Shown piece after piece: positions 31,455-40,920 of a stretch of 64,000 nucleotides of DNA. The stretch comes from Kordia sp965224175 (GTDB lineage Bacteria; Bacteroidota; Bacteroidia; Flavobacteriales; Flavobacteriaceae), in NCBI RefSeq assembly GCF_965224175.1, contig NZ_OZ245041.1, positions 1,240,001 through 1,304,000 of the forward strand. Direction: 5' to 3'. Position 1 is the stretch's first letter. Each line of letters starts with the position of its first letter. A program made the translations under genes and the position numbers. The notes beneath the pieces were generated by a model that saw nothing but the letters and a program-made list of their open reading frames with translations, made no database searches and had not been told where the DNA came from.

Positions 31455-33992
31455 TTAAAATTGAATCATCTGTAATTGTTCCAAATACGTCTCTCCTACT
31501 GGGATTTTCTGTTCTTTGATAACAACCCATTTTTTTCCTTTGCTAGATATTTTGTCAATCCGAATGATGTAAGAGCGATGTACGCGTAAGTATTCGAGTT
31601 TATCAGGCGTTGTTGCTATAAATTCTCCTATTTTACAGCGAATTGTGTATGTCTTTTTTTCGGTGACAATGTCTATGTAATTTCCTTGCGATTTGATGTA
31701 TAGAATTTCATAGGTAGGAACTTTGAAATCTTCTCCACTAGATCGCAATTGAAGAAATTTTTCTTTTCTTTTTAAGCGTTTGAGTGCTAGTCTAATGAGT
31801 TCTCGTATGATATCTTTATTGTAACTTAATACACGTATTTTGAAAAATAGATATATGATTCCTGTGCATAATAGCGCGCACAGGCTATAAAACCACCAAG
31901 TTCTCCAAAAAGGCGGTAAGATTTTAAATTCATAAGATATCATGCGATCGCTGTAATTTCCTTTAACACTTGCTTTCGCCTGAAATGTATATGTTCCAGA
32001 TGCTAGTGATGGAAAACTAATTCTACGATTGTTTATTGTTGTCCAATTGGTGTCAATTTCTTTAAGTCTGTAATGGTATTTTATTTTATGTGTATGCTTG
32101 TGAGATATTGCTTGAAGTAGAAAAGTTATATTGTTTTGAGTATTTGCTAATCGGATGTGTTCGCCTTTTAATTCTTGATTGTTTGTGGAGACATTTTGTA
32201 AGCTTAACGAAATGATTTTTGAAGCTTTTTTTTCGTCTAAAATCGTTTTGTCAAAAAAGCATAAACCTTCTTTTGTTGCTACCCAAATTGTATCGTTGAT
32301 AATTTCCACGTCATCAATATCATTACTGAGTAAACCATCTTCTTTTGTCAGTGTCGCTATTTTGAAATCTTTGTCGGAATTAAATGTAATTCTGTTTAAT
32401 CCTGAGTTGGTACATGCCCAAACTGTAGTATCATTTTCAATATATACTTCATTTACTATATTATTCGTTAAACCATCTTTTTCGTTGATGGAATATGTTG
32501 TGTTTCCATATACTACTACACCAGCGCCATGCGTTGCCATATACACTGTGTTTCCAGTTGTATTTACATCAATATCATCAATGCGTAATTTTAGAAAATC
32601 TAAAGATTCATCTATGTTAACTATACTATCTCTATGTACAAATAATCCATTAGATGTACCAAGCAATACTTCATCTTTGTACATACATACATCTTGTACT
32701 TTATAATCTAAAGAATATCTTACAACTGTATCATTTTGCAACATCGTATATGAGTTGGTGGCCGTTTTTAGTAACGGACTTCCCATATTTTCAGGTATTT
32801 TACGCACATAGTTTGCTAACACCTTTTTGTTGGTTGTATAATTGACAAAATTACCTTCACTATAGCCGTAGAAATGATTTCGTATAGTATCAAACCCAAC
32901 AACTGCTCTATTGGTATTTAATGCTTTGTAAATAATCTTAGAGGTATTATTATAAATACTTACAATATCTCCATTGTTGAAACCCGCATACAGTCGGTTT
33001 TCGTTGTCTTTTACTAAAGAGTGCACATATTCTTCAGTAAAAACTTGGACTTCAGGATTTTTTACATAAAAAACACCATGATCTAAAGTACTAAACCAAT
33101 AGCTTCCTCTGGTATCGATTAGAAAGTTAGTTACAGATTGTTTCGGCAGAAACGTTTTAACTACTTTTCCTGATACATTTCTTATTTCTGCTCCATTGTT
33201 ATAGTAACCCACAAAAAAGTGAGTATCACTTACACGTTTTACACCAATTACCGTATGTGCTATGTCTATATTTTTATAGCTATTGTCTTTGTTTAAAATC
33301 CTTAAACTATCATTTATGATGATGTACTGTTTTTCATTAAGTATATCAAATTGAAGACGCGGATTGATGGTGTTATTAAATTTAAATACTAAGGTATTTT
33401 CTGTTGATTGATAAGCATCAAATATTGAGAATAATATGTTTTTTTGAGTATCAACACCAATATATAAGTCCTCTTTCTCTTGTATATTCTCTGGATTAGC
33501 ATCTCCGTCAAAACGTTTGATGACTTTTCCATCTTTCTTTATTTCTATAGATCCTAATATGGAATAACCGCCAATGTGTAACGATTCGTTTTCATCTAGT
33601 ACAATACTTTTTACAACACTTCCATTATTGATATGTTTTTTAAAAGTTGCATTGTGTTTATAGGGCTTAAATCCGTTGAATTCTTCATCGAAATAGAATA
33701 AACTTTGACTTTGATATCCAAAACACCAAATTTGACCATTTTTTTGAGGGAAAAAATTTAAAATTACATTGTCTGGAAGTCCATCGTTTGTTGTAAAATT
33801 TTCAAATTCATAACCGTTGTATCTTGATAATCCTTTATCTGTAGCAAACCAAATATATCCTTGTTTATCTTGATATATATCATAGACTTGTGAACTAGGC
33901 AAACCTTCATCTACACCAAAATGTTTGTAAATGTACTCTTGACCATGAGCAATATGGACCACAAATAATAAAACGATTAGATACTTATACAT
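31455..33992 (-). CDS. Propeller-sensor, single-TM, LytTR DNA-binding regulator
   Basis: 845 residues: signal peptide (ending HGQ), two-component-regulator-type propeller repeats (about 20-600; GLPSSQVYDIYQDKQGYIWFATDKGLSRYNG, GLTNNIVNEVYIENDTTVWACTNSGLNRI, GLLSNDIDDVEIINDTIWVATKEGLCFF), a Y_Y_Y-like beta domain (about 615-690), a transmembrane helix (about 698-718), and a cytoplasmic LytTR domain (about 755-845; YEILYIKSQGNYIDIVTE, LEYLRVHRSYIIRIDKI). There is no histidine kinase or receiver domain, so it is a one-component membrane-tethered transcription factor. Its own promoter carries direct repeats with the 21-bp spacing typical of LytTR binding. Confidence 0.92.
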   Translation of the reverse strand: MYKYLIVLLFVVHIAHGQEYIYKHFGVDEGLPSSQVYDIYQDKQGYIWFATDKGLSRYNGYEFENFTTNDGLPDNVILNFFPQKNGQIWCFGYQSQSLFYFDEEFNGFKPYKHNATFKKHINNGSVVKSIVLDENESLHIGGYSILGSIEIKKDGKVIKRFDGDANPENIQEKEDLYIGVDTQKNILFSIFDAYQSTENTLVFKFNNTINPRLQFDILNEKQYIIINDSLRILNKDNSYKNIDIAHTVIGVKRVSDTHFFVGYYNNGAEIRNVSGKVVKTFLPKQSVTNFLIDTRGSYWFSTLDHGVFYVKNPEVQVFTEEYVHSLVKDNENRLYAGFNNGDIVSIYNNTSKIIYKALNTNRAVVGFDTIRNHFYGYSEGNFVNYTTNKKVLANYVRKIPENMGSPLLKTATNSYTMLQNDTVVRYSLDYKVQDVCMYKDEVLLGTSNGLFVHRDSIVNIDESLDFLKLRIDDIDVNTTGNTVYMATHGAGVVVYGNTTYSINEKDGLTNNIVNEVYIENDTTVWACTNSGLNRITFNSDKDFKIATLTKEDGLLSNDIDDVEIINDTIWVATKEGLCFFDKTILDEKKASKIISLSLQNVSTNNQELKGEHIRLANTQNNITFLLQAISHKHTHKIKYHYRLKEIDTNWTTINNRRISFPSLASGTYTFQAKASVKGNYSDRMISYEFKILPPFWRTWWFYSLCALLCTGIIYLFFKIRVLSYNKDIIRELIRLALKRLKRKEKFLQLRSSGEDFKVPTYEILYIKSQGNYIDIVTEKKTYTIRCKIGEFIATTPDKLEYLRVHRSYIIRIDKISSKGKKWVVIKEQKIPVGETYLEQLQMIQF

Positions 33993-34013
33993 TTCCAGTT
34001 AAATTGTTTTTCA

Positions 34014-34021
34014 CAAAAGTA
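34014..34021 (-). promoter_or_regulatory. -7 promoter element of the LytTR regulator gene
   Basis: Minus strand TACTTTTG, exact TAnnTTTG, 22 bp upstream of the ATG. Confidence 0.6.
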
Positions 34022-34053
34022 ATGGTATTAAAAACATAACCGAATAATTGAAA

Positions 34054-34085
34054 TTCTGTTCGTCACTATTATTTAGGCATTCGTC
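34054..34085 (-). promoter_or_regulatory. LytTR-type direct-repeat operator at the regulator's own promoter
   Basis: Minus strand GACGAATGCCTAA and GACGAACAGAA begin 21 bp apart; the proximal one is 33 bp upstream of the -7 box. The half-sites are weaker than at 24195 and 30036 but the geometry is the same, pointing to autoregulation. Confidence 0.5.
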
Positions 34086-34275
34086 CCTAGAAGCTGTATT
34101 TTAAGGACTTTGTTGTGACGTTTTGTAAAACATCAGTTGAGAAGGTAATAAAAAAGTGTTTTTCTGATTTGAAAAAAATTAACAGTTAGGGATGAATTTT
34201 TTCATTACAAAGAAGCGTTTTAATGTTTCCGTTATCAATTATTTCATCCCAAAAAATATAAATTAAGGAATCCAA

Positions 34276-34308
34276 ATAAAAAAACGCCATCTCCGAAGAA
34301 ATGACGTT
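34276..34308 (-). terminator. Terminator of the giant LRR gene, with TTCG tetraloop
   Basis: On the minus strand AACGTCATTTC, loop TTCG, GAGATGGCGTT forms an 11-bp stem including two G-U pairs, then seven T. It lies about 105 bp past the LRR stop codon. The G-U pairs fit only the minus strand. The rest of 33993-34413 holds the regulator promoter and nothing else recognised. Confidence 0.8.
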
Positions 34309-34413
34309 CCCTAAAAATCCCCTAGTATATTTATAACTACCAAATTTTAAATAGCCCTAGAAAATATATTTATTTTTTAGCCGATTATTATACTGTTTGA
34401 TTTATATCTATTG

Positions 34414-37400
34414 TTAATCATTTTCTGGTAATTGTTCATTGATTTGATATGTACTAAAGTTTAAAAAGTTTCCTGGATGTGCTAAGACATTTTGCAGAAT
34501 AACTGGTGTATCTGGAGTTGTTCCTGAGTATTGTGTATTTCCGTCCATGTTTAAATCGTCTGTTTTGTAGCCATTTACCGAATACGTTGGAAAATTGAGA
34601 AAGTTTCCAGCATCATTTAATACAGTTGAGAGAATTGCAGGCGTATCTGGATTGGTTCCTGAATATTGAACCATTTGATCTCCATTTACATTTCCTGCCC
34701 ACATGGCTATTTTATTTGCTTGCATTCCAGAAGTTGTCTGCGCATTGCTTCCAAAAGTTATTTGATTGTTTGCATTTGTAAAATCGATGGTTGTTGCTCC
34801 TTGTTTTAATGCTATTCTACTTGCCGTCATTATTCCTAAGTGATTACGATGTTTGATAACTACATGGTATTTATCAGCAGGAATCGCATTAAACGTTACT
34901 GGTGTCATTAAATCATCACTTGTAGATACTATATCTCCATCTCGTTGTAAAATGGCTGATTGTGCCGCAACTATGTTTCTTGGGTTATTCGTATTTCGCA
35001 ATTCTACCCACACCCAATCTACCATTGAATTTTCAAGATTATCAGTTGTTCTTACGAGTTCACTTATTGTTGCGCCGTCTGCATATGGTGAAGTTTCACT
35101 AATAAGTCCGCTTACGCGTAAATCGTCTCGCATCAAGGTTTCTTCTCCAGTATTCGGATTTAAACTAGCTCCTTGTAGGAACACTTTTGGACTTAATTCA
35201 ATATAATCACAACTGGTTTCATTAAAATTTGTTTGTGCATCTTTGTTTGTCCAATTGGCAGTACTATACACAGCAGCATCTACCAAAACACAATACAGAT
35301 TAGGATTTGAAGTTGTGTTAAAAGTTGTCACATTGCTATTGTTACCATTTTGTACGTTCAGTGATGTTAATTGATTATCGAATGCTTCTAATTCTGTTAA
35401 ATTTACATTATTGCTGAGATCTAAGTGTTGAATTTGATTGGAATAGCTTGTCAATTCTTCTAAATTAATATTCGTTGTTACATCTAATTCCGTCAAAAAG
35501 TTATCATGTACATTTAAGTCATTCAACATTGTATTTGAACTTACGTCAATATTTGTCAGTTTATTTCCGCCGCAGGCTAAAAATTCTAAATTAGGATTGG
35601 CACTAAATTCTAATGAAGTGAAATAGTTACGTTGTCCTAGGAAAAATTCTAAATTGATATTGTTGCTGAGATCTATTGTTGTCAGCTTGTTATCACTGAA
35701 AGCAATGACCGTTAATATTGGAGAGTTGCTTATATTTAAGCTTGTTACTTGATTGTTTGTAAAACGAAGATCTTCCAAGAGTGTATTGGTTGACATGTCG
35801 ATTGTTGTCAAATTATTACTAGATAGATTTACATCTCTTAACGCAGTATTCATAGTAAAATCTAGTGTTGTAAGCTCATTAAAATCACATTCTAAGATAA
35901 ATAATGCTGGATTATTGCTTAAATCTAATGTTGTTAGTTTGTTTGATTTACATACCAAACGTTCTAAGGAAGGTGTTTTTACATTCAAAGACGTTAAGTC
36001 GTTAAATTCACATTCAAGTATCGCTAAAGCTGTGTTGTTACTTACATTTAAGTTCGTTAATGAATTATTAGCACAATATAAGTTTTGCAATGCCGCAAAA
36101 TTTTCAATTCCTGTTAAATCAGTAATTCCTCTACTAGCAATATTTAAGGTAGTTATGGTATTTATATTTGCGGTTGGCACAAAATCATCTAACGCACCAG
36201 AGTCGTATCCTAAATCAATTAGTGCTTGTTCAAAAGCATCATCAGGAACATAAGTAGCATAATTACAATCTTGATTAAAACTCGTTTGTACATCAATGCC
36301 CGTCCAATTGGCTGTACTCCAAGTGGCATCATCTACTTGTATACACAGTAAACTTGAGTTTCCTATGGCTGAGAAACCTACAAAGTTCGTGTTATTTCCA
36401 TTTTTGACATTTAGTATTTCTAATGCATTATTGTTAGCATACAACTCATTCAATGCGGTTTGAAAGTTTGCATTTAAAATCGCAATATTGTTGTTATTAA
36501 TATTCAGTGACACTAACAATGAGTTGTTGTTAACATTTAACGTAGTAAGCATGTTTTCACTTACGTTGAGCTCGGTAAGACTTACATTAGTAAATATGTC
36601 AAGAGTAGTTAATACGTTTGAAGCACAGTTTAAGCTAGTTAAATTCAAATTAGAGCTTACATTTAGTGTTCCCAACATATTGGACGAGCAGTTTAATTCT
36701 TGCAAGGCGGTAAAATCTTCAATTCCTGTTAAATCTGAGATACTTTTATTGCTAATATCTAGTATTGTAACTGTTTCTATATTGGCAGTAAGAACTAAAT
36801 CATCTAAAGGTCCAGAATCGTATCCTAGATCTATAAGCGCTTGTTCAAAGGCATCATCTGGCACATAAGTATTTCCAAAATTACAGCTTTCGCTAAACGA
36901 AGTTTGTGCGTCAATTCCGCTCCAATTCGCAGTACTGTAAGCTGCATCGTCTACTTGAATACAACTTAAGTTTGGATTTAGTGTCGCAGAAAACGAAGTA
37001 AAATTTAGATTGTTTCCGTTTTGAACATTTAATGTTTCCAAGTTATTACTTGAACAAAACAAACGGTTTAACGCAGGATTTTCATCTAATTTTAAAACCG
37101 TTAGATTGTTTTCATCTACATCTAAGTAGGTTAAGGATAAATTATTACTAACATCTATCGTTGTTATTTCGTTAGACCATACAGTTAGTGATTGTAATGC
37201 TGTATTGTTTGATACATCAATTGAAGGAATTAGATTGAAACCGCAATTAAGCAATAGTAAATTTGTATTGTTACTTACATCGATACTTGTCAAAATATTA
37301 TACGAACAGTTTAATTGTTGTAGTGCTGTAAAATCTTTGATACCAGTTAAATCGGCAATTCCTTTATCACTTACGTCTAAATTTAATACTGTATTAATAT

Positions 37401-40113
37401 TTGCCGTAAGCACATAATCATTTAAAGGTCCTGAATCATATCCTAAATCAATTAGTGCTTGTTCAAAAACATCGTCTGGTACATATGTAAAAAATTGTTG
37501 ACAGTTTACATTGAAACTTGTTTGTCCATCTATAGAAGTCCAGTTTGTTGTACTGTATGCTGCATCATCTACTTCTATACATGTTAAGTTTGGATTGTTT
37601 AATGTTGAAAAATTTGTAATACTTGTATTGTTTCCATTCTTTACCGACAGTAATTCAAAATTATTATTAGCTCCATTAAATTCAGTTAGTTGCGTATGGT
37701 TTTCTAGGTTTAAAGACGTAATTCCGTTTGTACTTACATCCAAACTTATCAAAGCTAGATTAGTGCTTAATGCTAAGGCATTCATCACATTAGAACTAAC
37801 ATTTAAGCTTGTAAGTAGCGTGTTTGAAGATATATCTAAATTAGCAATTGAGTTAACAGAACAATCTAATGTTTCTAAGGCAACAAACTCTTCAATTCCA
37901 GTCATGTCTACAATTCCTTTGTTGCTAATATTTAAAGATGTTAGTGTATTTATATTCGCTTTAAGTACATAATCATCTAGTGAACCAGCATCGTAACCTA
38001 AGTCAATTAATGCTTGCTCAAAAGCATCGTCAGGTATGTATACAAGGTCATAATTACAATTTTCACTAAAACTTGTTTGTGCATCGATACTTGTCCAATT
38101 AGTTGTACTATATGCAGCATCATCTACTTCTATACATGTTAAATTTGGATTGCTTGTGGCTTGAAATCCAGTGAGGTTTGTATTGTTGCCATTCTTTATA
38201 TTCAATTCTTCTAAGTTCATACAATTGTTTGTATAAAACTCAGTTAACTGTGTATTTAGACTTACATCTAGTGTTGTGTAATCATTTCCTCCGATGTCTA
38301 ATACTTGTAAGTTAGTATTATTTGTAACATCAAGTACAGATAAATCATTATCAAAACACCACAATTTTTCTAATGCTGTATTTACATTGACATTTAATGT
38401 GCTTAATTGATTTGATTGTGTATATAATTCTTTCAAAACCAAATTATTGCTCACATCTACAGTTGTGATGTTGTTGAATCCTACAGACAATAAATCGAGT
38501 GCTGTGTTTGTGCTTACATCTACAGAAGATAGTTGATTTTCGTAAGCGACATAAGTTACTAAAGCATTTAATCCTGTTGTGTTTATACTTGTAATTTGAT
38601 TCGTTCTACACCATAATATTTGCAACATCGGATTGGACGACACATCTATTGTGCTTATTTGATTTCCAAAACAGTATAATTCTATCAAATCTGGATTTCC
38701 AGAAGTATCAATCGTTGTTAATTGATTGTTTCCGCAAATAAATTGTAATAAAAACGGATTGTTTGCCGTATTTATAATACTAATATTGTTATTTGTGAGA
38801 GAAAAAGCAAGTAATGAATTATTCAGAGAAATGTCGATAGCTGATAGTTGATTGTTATTCATGCTTAATACTTCCAATCTGTCTAACAGAGATACATCAA
38901 TCGTTGTAATATTGTTATCATTCGCTCTAAAATCTCTTAGTTGTACATTGGAAGTAATATTAATAGTAGCCAATTGATTGTCATTACAATAAAGAGTTTC
39001 AAGTGCTAAAAAATCTTCTATTCCTTCCAAACTTGCTATATTTTTTGAGCTTACATCTAAACTTGTTATGGAATTTATATTCGCTGTAGGAACATAATCA
39101 TCTAAGGTTCCAGAATCATATCCTAAATCAATTAACACTTGTTCAAAATTATCATCTGGTACATAGGTCATTGAAGAATCACAATTCGTATTAAAAGTTA
39201 CGCTTGTATCTACTGCTGTCCAGTTGGTAGTACTATAAGCTACGTCGTCTACTTGAATACAAGAAAGTGCTGGCGTATTTGTGACCACAAAAGTTGTAAT
39301 TGCCGTATTGTTTCCATTTTGTACGTTTAAGCTTCTTAAGTTGATCATACTTTGAGCGCGAAGCAGTTTTAACGCAGGATTGTTACTCAAATCTAACTCT
39401 TCTAAAGCTGTTTGATTTGATGCAAAAAAATTCACATACAAATACTCCAATAATGTATTATTACTCAAATCTAATGTTTCTATTGGAGTTCCGTACAAGT
39501 TAAGCAGTGTAAGTTCTGAATTATGACTAAGGTCAATTGTTTGAAATTGATTTCCGGAAATTCGTAATATTTTTAATGCTGGTGTATTAGAGAGATCTAA
39601 GATTGTCATGCCATTTCCTGAACAATCTAACTCTGTTAAATTACTATTGTTTACATTTAAATCAGTAATATCATTTCCATTACAATGAAGTGTTTTCAGC
39701 GATGTATTTGTGCTTACATCTAAGCTAGATAAGTCAAGAAGTTGAAGATATACCGTTTCTAAATTTGTCAATCCTGTAATATTGATGCTCGTTAAATCGC
39801 CTGTATACGCAGAAATTAATGTTAGATTGCTATTATTTGTAAAATCGGCTGTTTGTATTTGATTTTGTGAAAAGTATATTTCTTCAAGCGCGGTAAAATC
39901 GGCAATTCCGGTAAGGTCAATTATATTTTTTTGATTGATATTTAAGCTAGTGACCACATTTATATTGGCAGTAGGCACATAATCGTCTAATGGTCCAGAA
40001 TCATAACCTAAATCTATAAGTGCTTGTTCAAAATTATCGTCGGGAACAAAAGTTTGTGCAATCGTGAATATGGGTAATATCATGATTGCAATAGGTAGTA
40101 GTATTTTTTTCAT
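34414..40113 (-). CDS. Giant modular leucine-rich-repeat surface protein
   Basis: 1,899 residues with signal peptide (ending FTIAQ). Six modules each open with a conserved block of the form YVPDDxFEQALIDLGYDSG followed by LDDYVPTANIN, at about residues 21, 317, 692, 879, 1086 and 1290. They continue with 22-residue-type LRRs (L..L.CSxNxLTxLDVSxNT) and close with NVQNGNN...IQVDDAAYSTTNWTxID...C. The C-terminal 230 residues change: a jelly-roll-like region, then two dockerin-like, Asp/Asn-rich segments (GNVNGDQMVQYSGTNPDTP, LNMDGNTQYSGTTPDTP). There is no classical YPNP sorting domain. Likely a cell-surface binding or adhesion protein; ligand unknown. Confidence 0.92.
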   Translation of the reverse strand: MKKILLPIAIMILPIFTIAQTFVPDDNFEQALIDLGYDSGPLDDYVPTANINVVTSLNINQKNIIDLTGIADFTALEEIYFSQNQIQTADFTNNSNLTLISAYTGDLTSINITGLTNLETVYLQLLDLSSLDVSTNTSLKTLHCNGNDITDLNVNNSNLTELDCSGNGMTILDLSNTPALKILRISGNQFQTIDLSHNSELTLLNLYGTPIETLDLSNNTLLEYLYVNFFASNQTALEELDLSNNPALKLLRAQSMINLRSLNVQNGNNTAITTFVVTNTPALSCIQVDDVAYSTTNWTAVDTSVTFNTNCDSSMTYVPDDNFEQVLIDLGYDSGTLDDYVPTANINSITSLDVSSKNIASLEGIEDFLALETLYCNDNQLATINITSNVQLRDFRANDNNITTIDVSLLDRLEVLSMNNNQLSAIDISLNNSLLAFSLTNNNISIINTANNPFLLQFICGNNQLTTIDTSGNPDLIELYCFGNQISTIDVSSNPMLQILWCRTNQITSINTTGLNALVTYVAYENQLSSVDVSTNTALDLLSVGFNNITTVDVSNNLVLKELYTQSNQLSTLNVNVNTALEKLWCFDNDLSVLDVTNNTNLQVLDIGGNDYTTLDVSLNTQLTEFYTNNCMNLEELNIKNGNNTNLTGFQATSNPNLTCIEVDDAAYSTTNWTSIDAQTSFSENCNYDLVYIPDDAFEQALIDLGYDAGSLDDYVLKANINTLTSLNISNKGIVDMTGIEEFVALETLDCSVNSIANLDISSNTLLTSLNVSSNVMNALALSTNLALISLDVSTNGITSLNLENHTQLTEFNGANNNFELLSVKNGNNTSITNFSTLNNPNLTCIEVDDAAYSTTNWTSIDGQTSFNVNCQQFFTYVPDDVFEQALIDLGYDSGPLNDYVLTANINTVLNLDVSDKGIADLTGIKDFTALQQLNCSYNILTSIDVSNNTNLLLLNCGFNLIPSIDVSNNTALQSLTVWSNEITTIDVSNNLSLTYLDVDENNLTVLKLDENPALNRLFCSSNNLETLNVQNGNNLNFTSFSATLNPNLSCIQVDDAAYSTANWSGIDAQTSFSESCNFGNTYVPDDAFEQALIDLGYDSGPLDDLVLTANIETVTILDISNKSISDLTGIEDFTALQELNCSSNMLGTLNVSSNLNLTSLNCASNVLTTLDIFTNVSLTELNVSENMLTTLNVNNNSLLVSLNINNNNIAILNANFQTALNELYANNNALEILNVKNGNNTNFVGFSAIGNSSLLCIQVDDATWSTANWTGIDVQTSFNQDCNYATYVPDDAFEQALIDLGYDSGALDDFVPTANINTITTLNIASRGITDLTGIENFAALQNLYCANNSLTNLNVSNNTALAILECEFNDLTSLNVKTPSLERLVCKSNKLTTLDLSNNPALFILECDFNELTTLDFTMNTALRDVNLSSNNLTTIDMSTNTLLEDLRFTNNQVTSLNISNSPILTVIAFSDNKLTTIDLSNNINLEFFLGQRNYFTSLEFSANPNLEFLACGGNKLTNIDVSSNTMLNDLNVHDNFLTELDVTTNINLEELTSYSNQIQHLDLSNNVNLTELEAFDNQLTSLNVQNGNNSNVTTFNTTSNPNLYCVLVDAAVYSTANWTNKDAQTNFNETSCDYIELSPKVFLQGASLNPNTGEETLMRDDLRVSGLISETSPYADGATISELVRTTDNLENSMVDWVWVELRNTNNPRNIVAAQSAILQRDGDIVSTSDDLMTPVTFNAIPADKYHVVIKHRNHLGIMTASRIALKQGATTIDFTNANNQITFGSNAQTTSGMQANKIAMWAGNVNGDQMVQYSGTNPDTPAILSTVLNDAGNFLNFPTYSVNGYKTDDLNMDGNTQYSGTTPDTPVILQNVLAHPGNFLNFSTYQINEQLPEND

Positions 40114-40385
40114 TTGCTTATTCTATTGCTTTTAAGGAATGCAAACATATTTACACACGCTTAACAAACCCAATAAAATAAAGGTATTGTGACAAACACC
40201 ATATAAAAAAGTGATGAATATATTTTATAAACTAACGAATAGCTATCTATTATTTTGCTTATTTCCTTTTAGAAAAGTAGTTTGTCATGTAGTAGATATT
40301 TTTTTATCGAAAGAAAAAAAATTAATCATAGAGAAAACATCGACAGTAGTCGATTTTAAAAAATAATTGTAAATAATAGGTGAAT

Positions 40386-40742
40386 TTATTTTTTCACAAA
40401 ACGCTTTGTGATCGATTTTTTATCTGTGATTACTTTTACTAAGTAAATTCCAGATTTCCACGAAGTAATATCGATCGCGTTGTGCATAGCGGTTAACTTT
40501 CCAGTATAAATTTTTCTCCCTAGTAGATTATAGACTTCAACGGCAGCATTTGTTTTTTGCGTTAATCGAATGTTCAATTCATTGATTCCAGGATTTGGAG
40601 AAATATTGAATACTGTTTCAGTAGTAGAAGCAAATTGAGTACTTGCGCTATTTTGTGCTATAGCGGCAGTACTAAAGGAAATTAATAAAATAAGTAAGAG
40701 TATTTTTTGCTTCACTCGTTCTCGATTTGGTGGATTTATCAC
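40386..40742 (-). CDS. Small secreted protein consisting mainly of a T9SS sorting domain
   Basis: 118 residues. The ATG at 40742 puts MINPPNRER before the hydrophobic core; a GTG at 40715 (VKQKILLLILLISF) gives a more normal signal peptide. After the signal (ending AIAQ) only about 20 residues precede a complete type A sorting domain (VFNISPNPGINELNIRL, VEVYNLLGRKIYTG, SGIYLVKVITDKKSITKRFVKK). With no cargo domain it may be a relic of a larger T9SS substrate or a small surface protein. The 40114-40385 gap has no gene. Confidence 0.75.
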   Translation of the reverse strand: MINPPNRERVKQKILLLILLISFSTAAIAQNSASTQFASTTETVFNISPNPGINELNIRLTQKTNAAVEVYNLLGRKIYTGKLTAMHNAIDITSWKSGIYLVKVITDKKSITKRFVKK

Positions 40743-40920
40743 AAATGTAATAATTATTTATAAATATGTGCTTTTTTTAACATTCTATATGCAATATTTT
40801 AATTTTTATCAGTATAAATACGTGGTTCTATTTTCGAGTAAAAGTATTCTATTATTGATTTTTTTTTAGCTGTTAATTTGTAAGTAACTAGTATTAACTA
40901 TCATGAAAAAAAATTAGCAT

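Noticed and set aside
34853..37972. Several plus-strand open frames opposite the giant LRR gene
   Set aside because: They are shadows created by the repetitive LRR codons; their proteins are Ser/Leu-rich, repeat with the modules and have no starts or domains.
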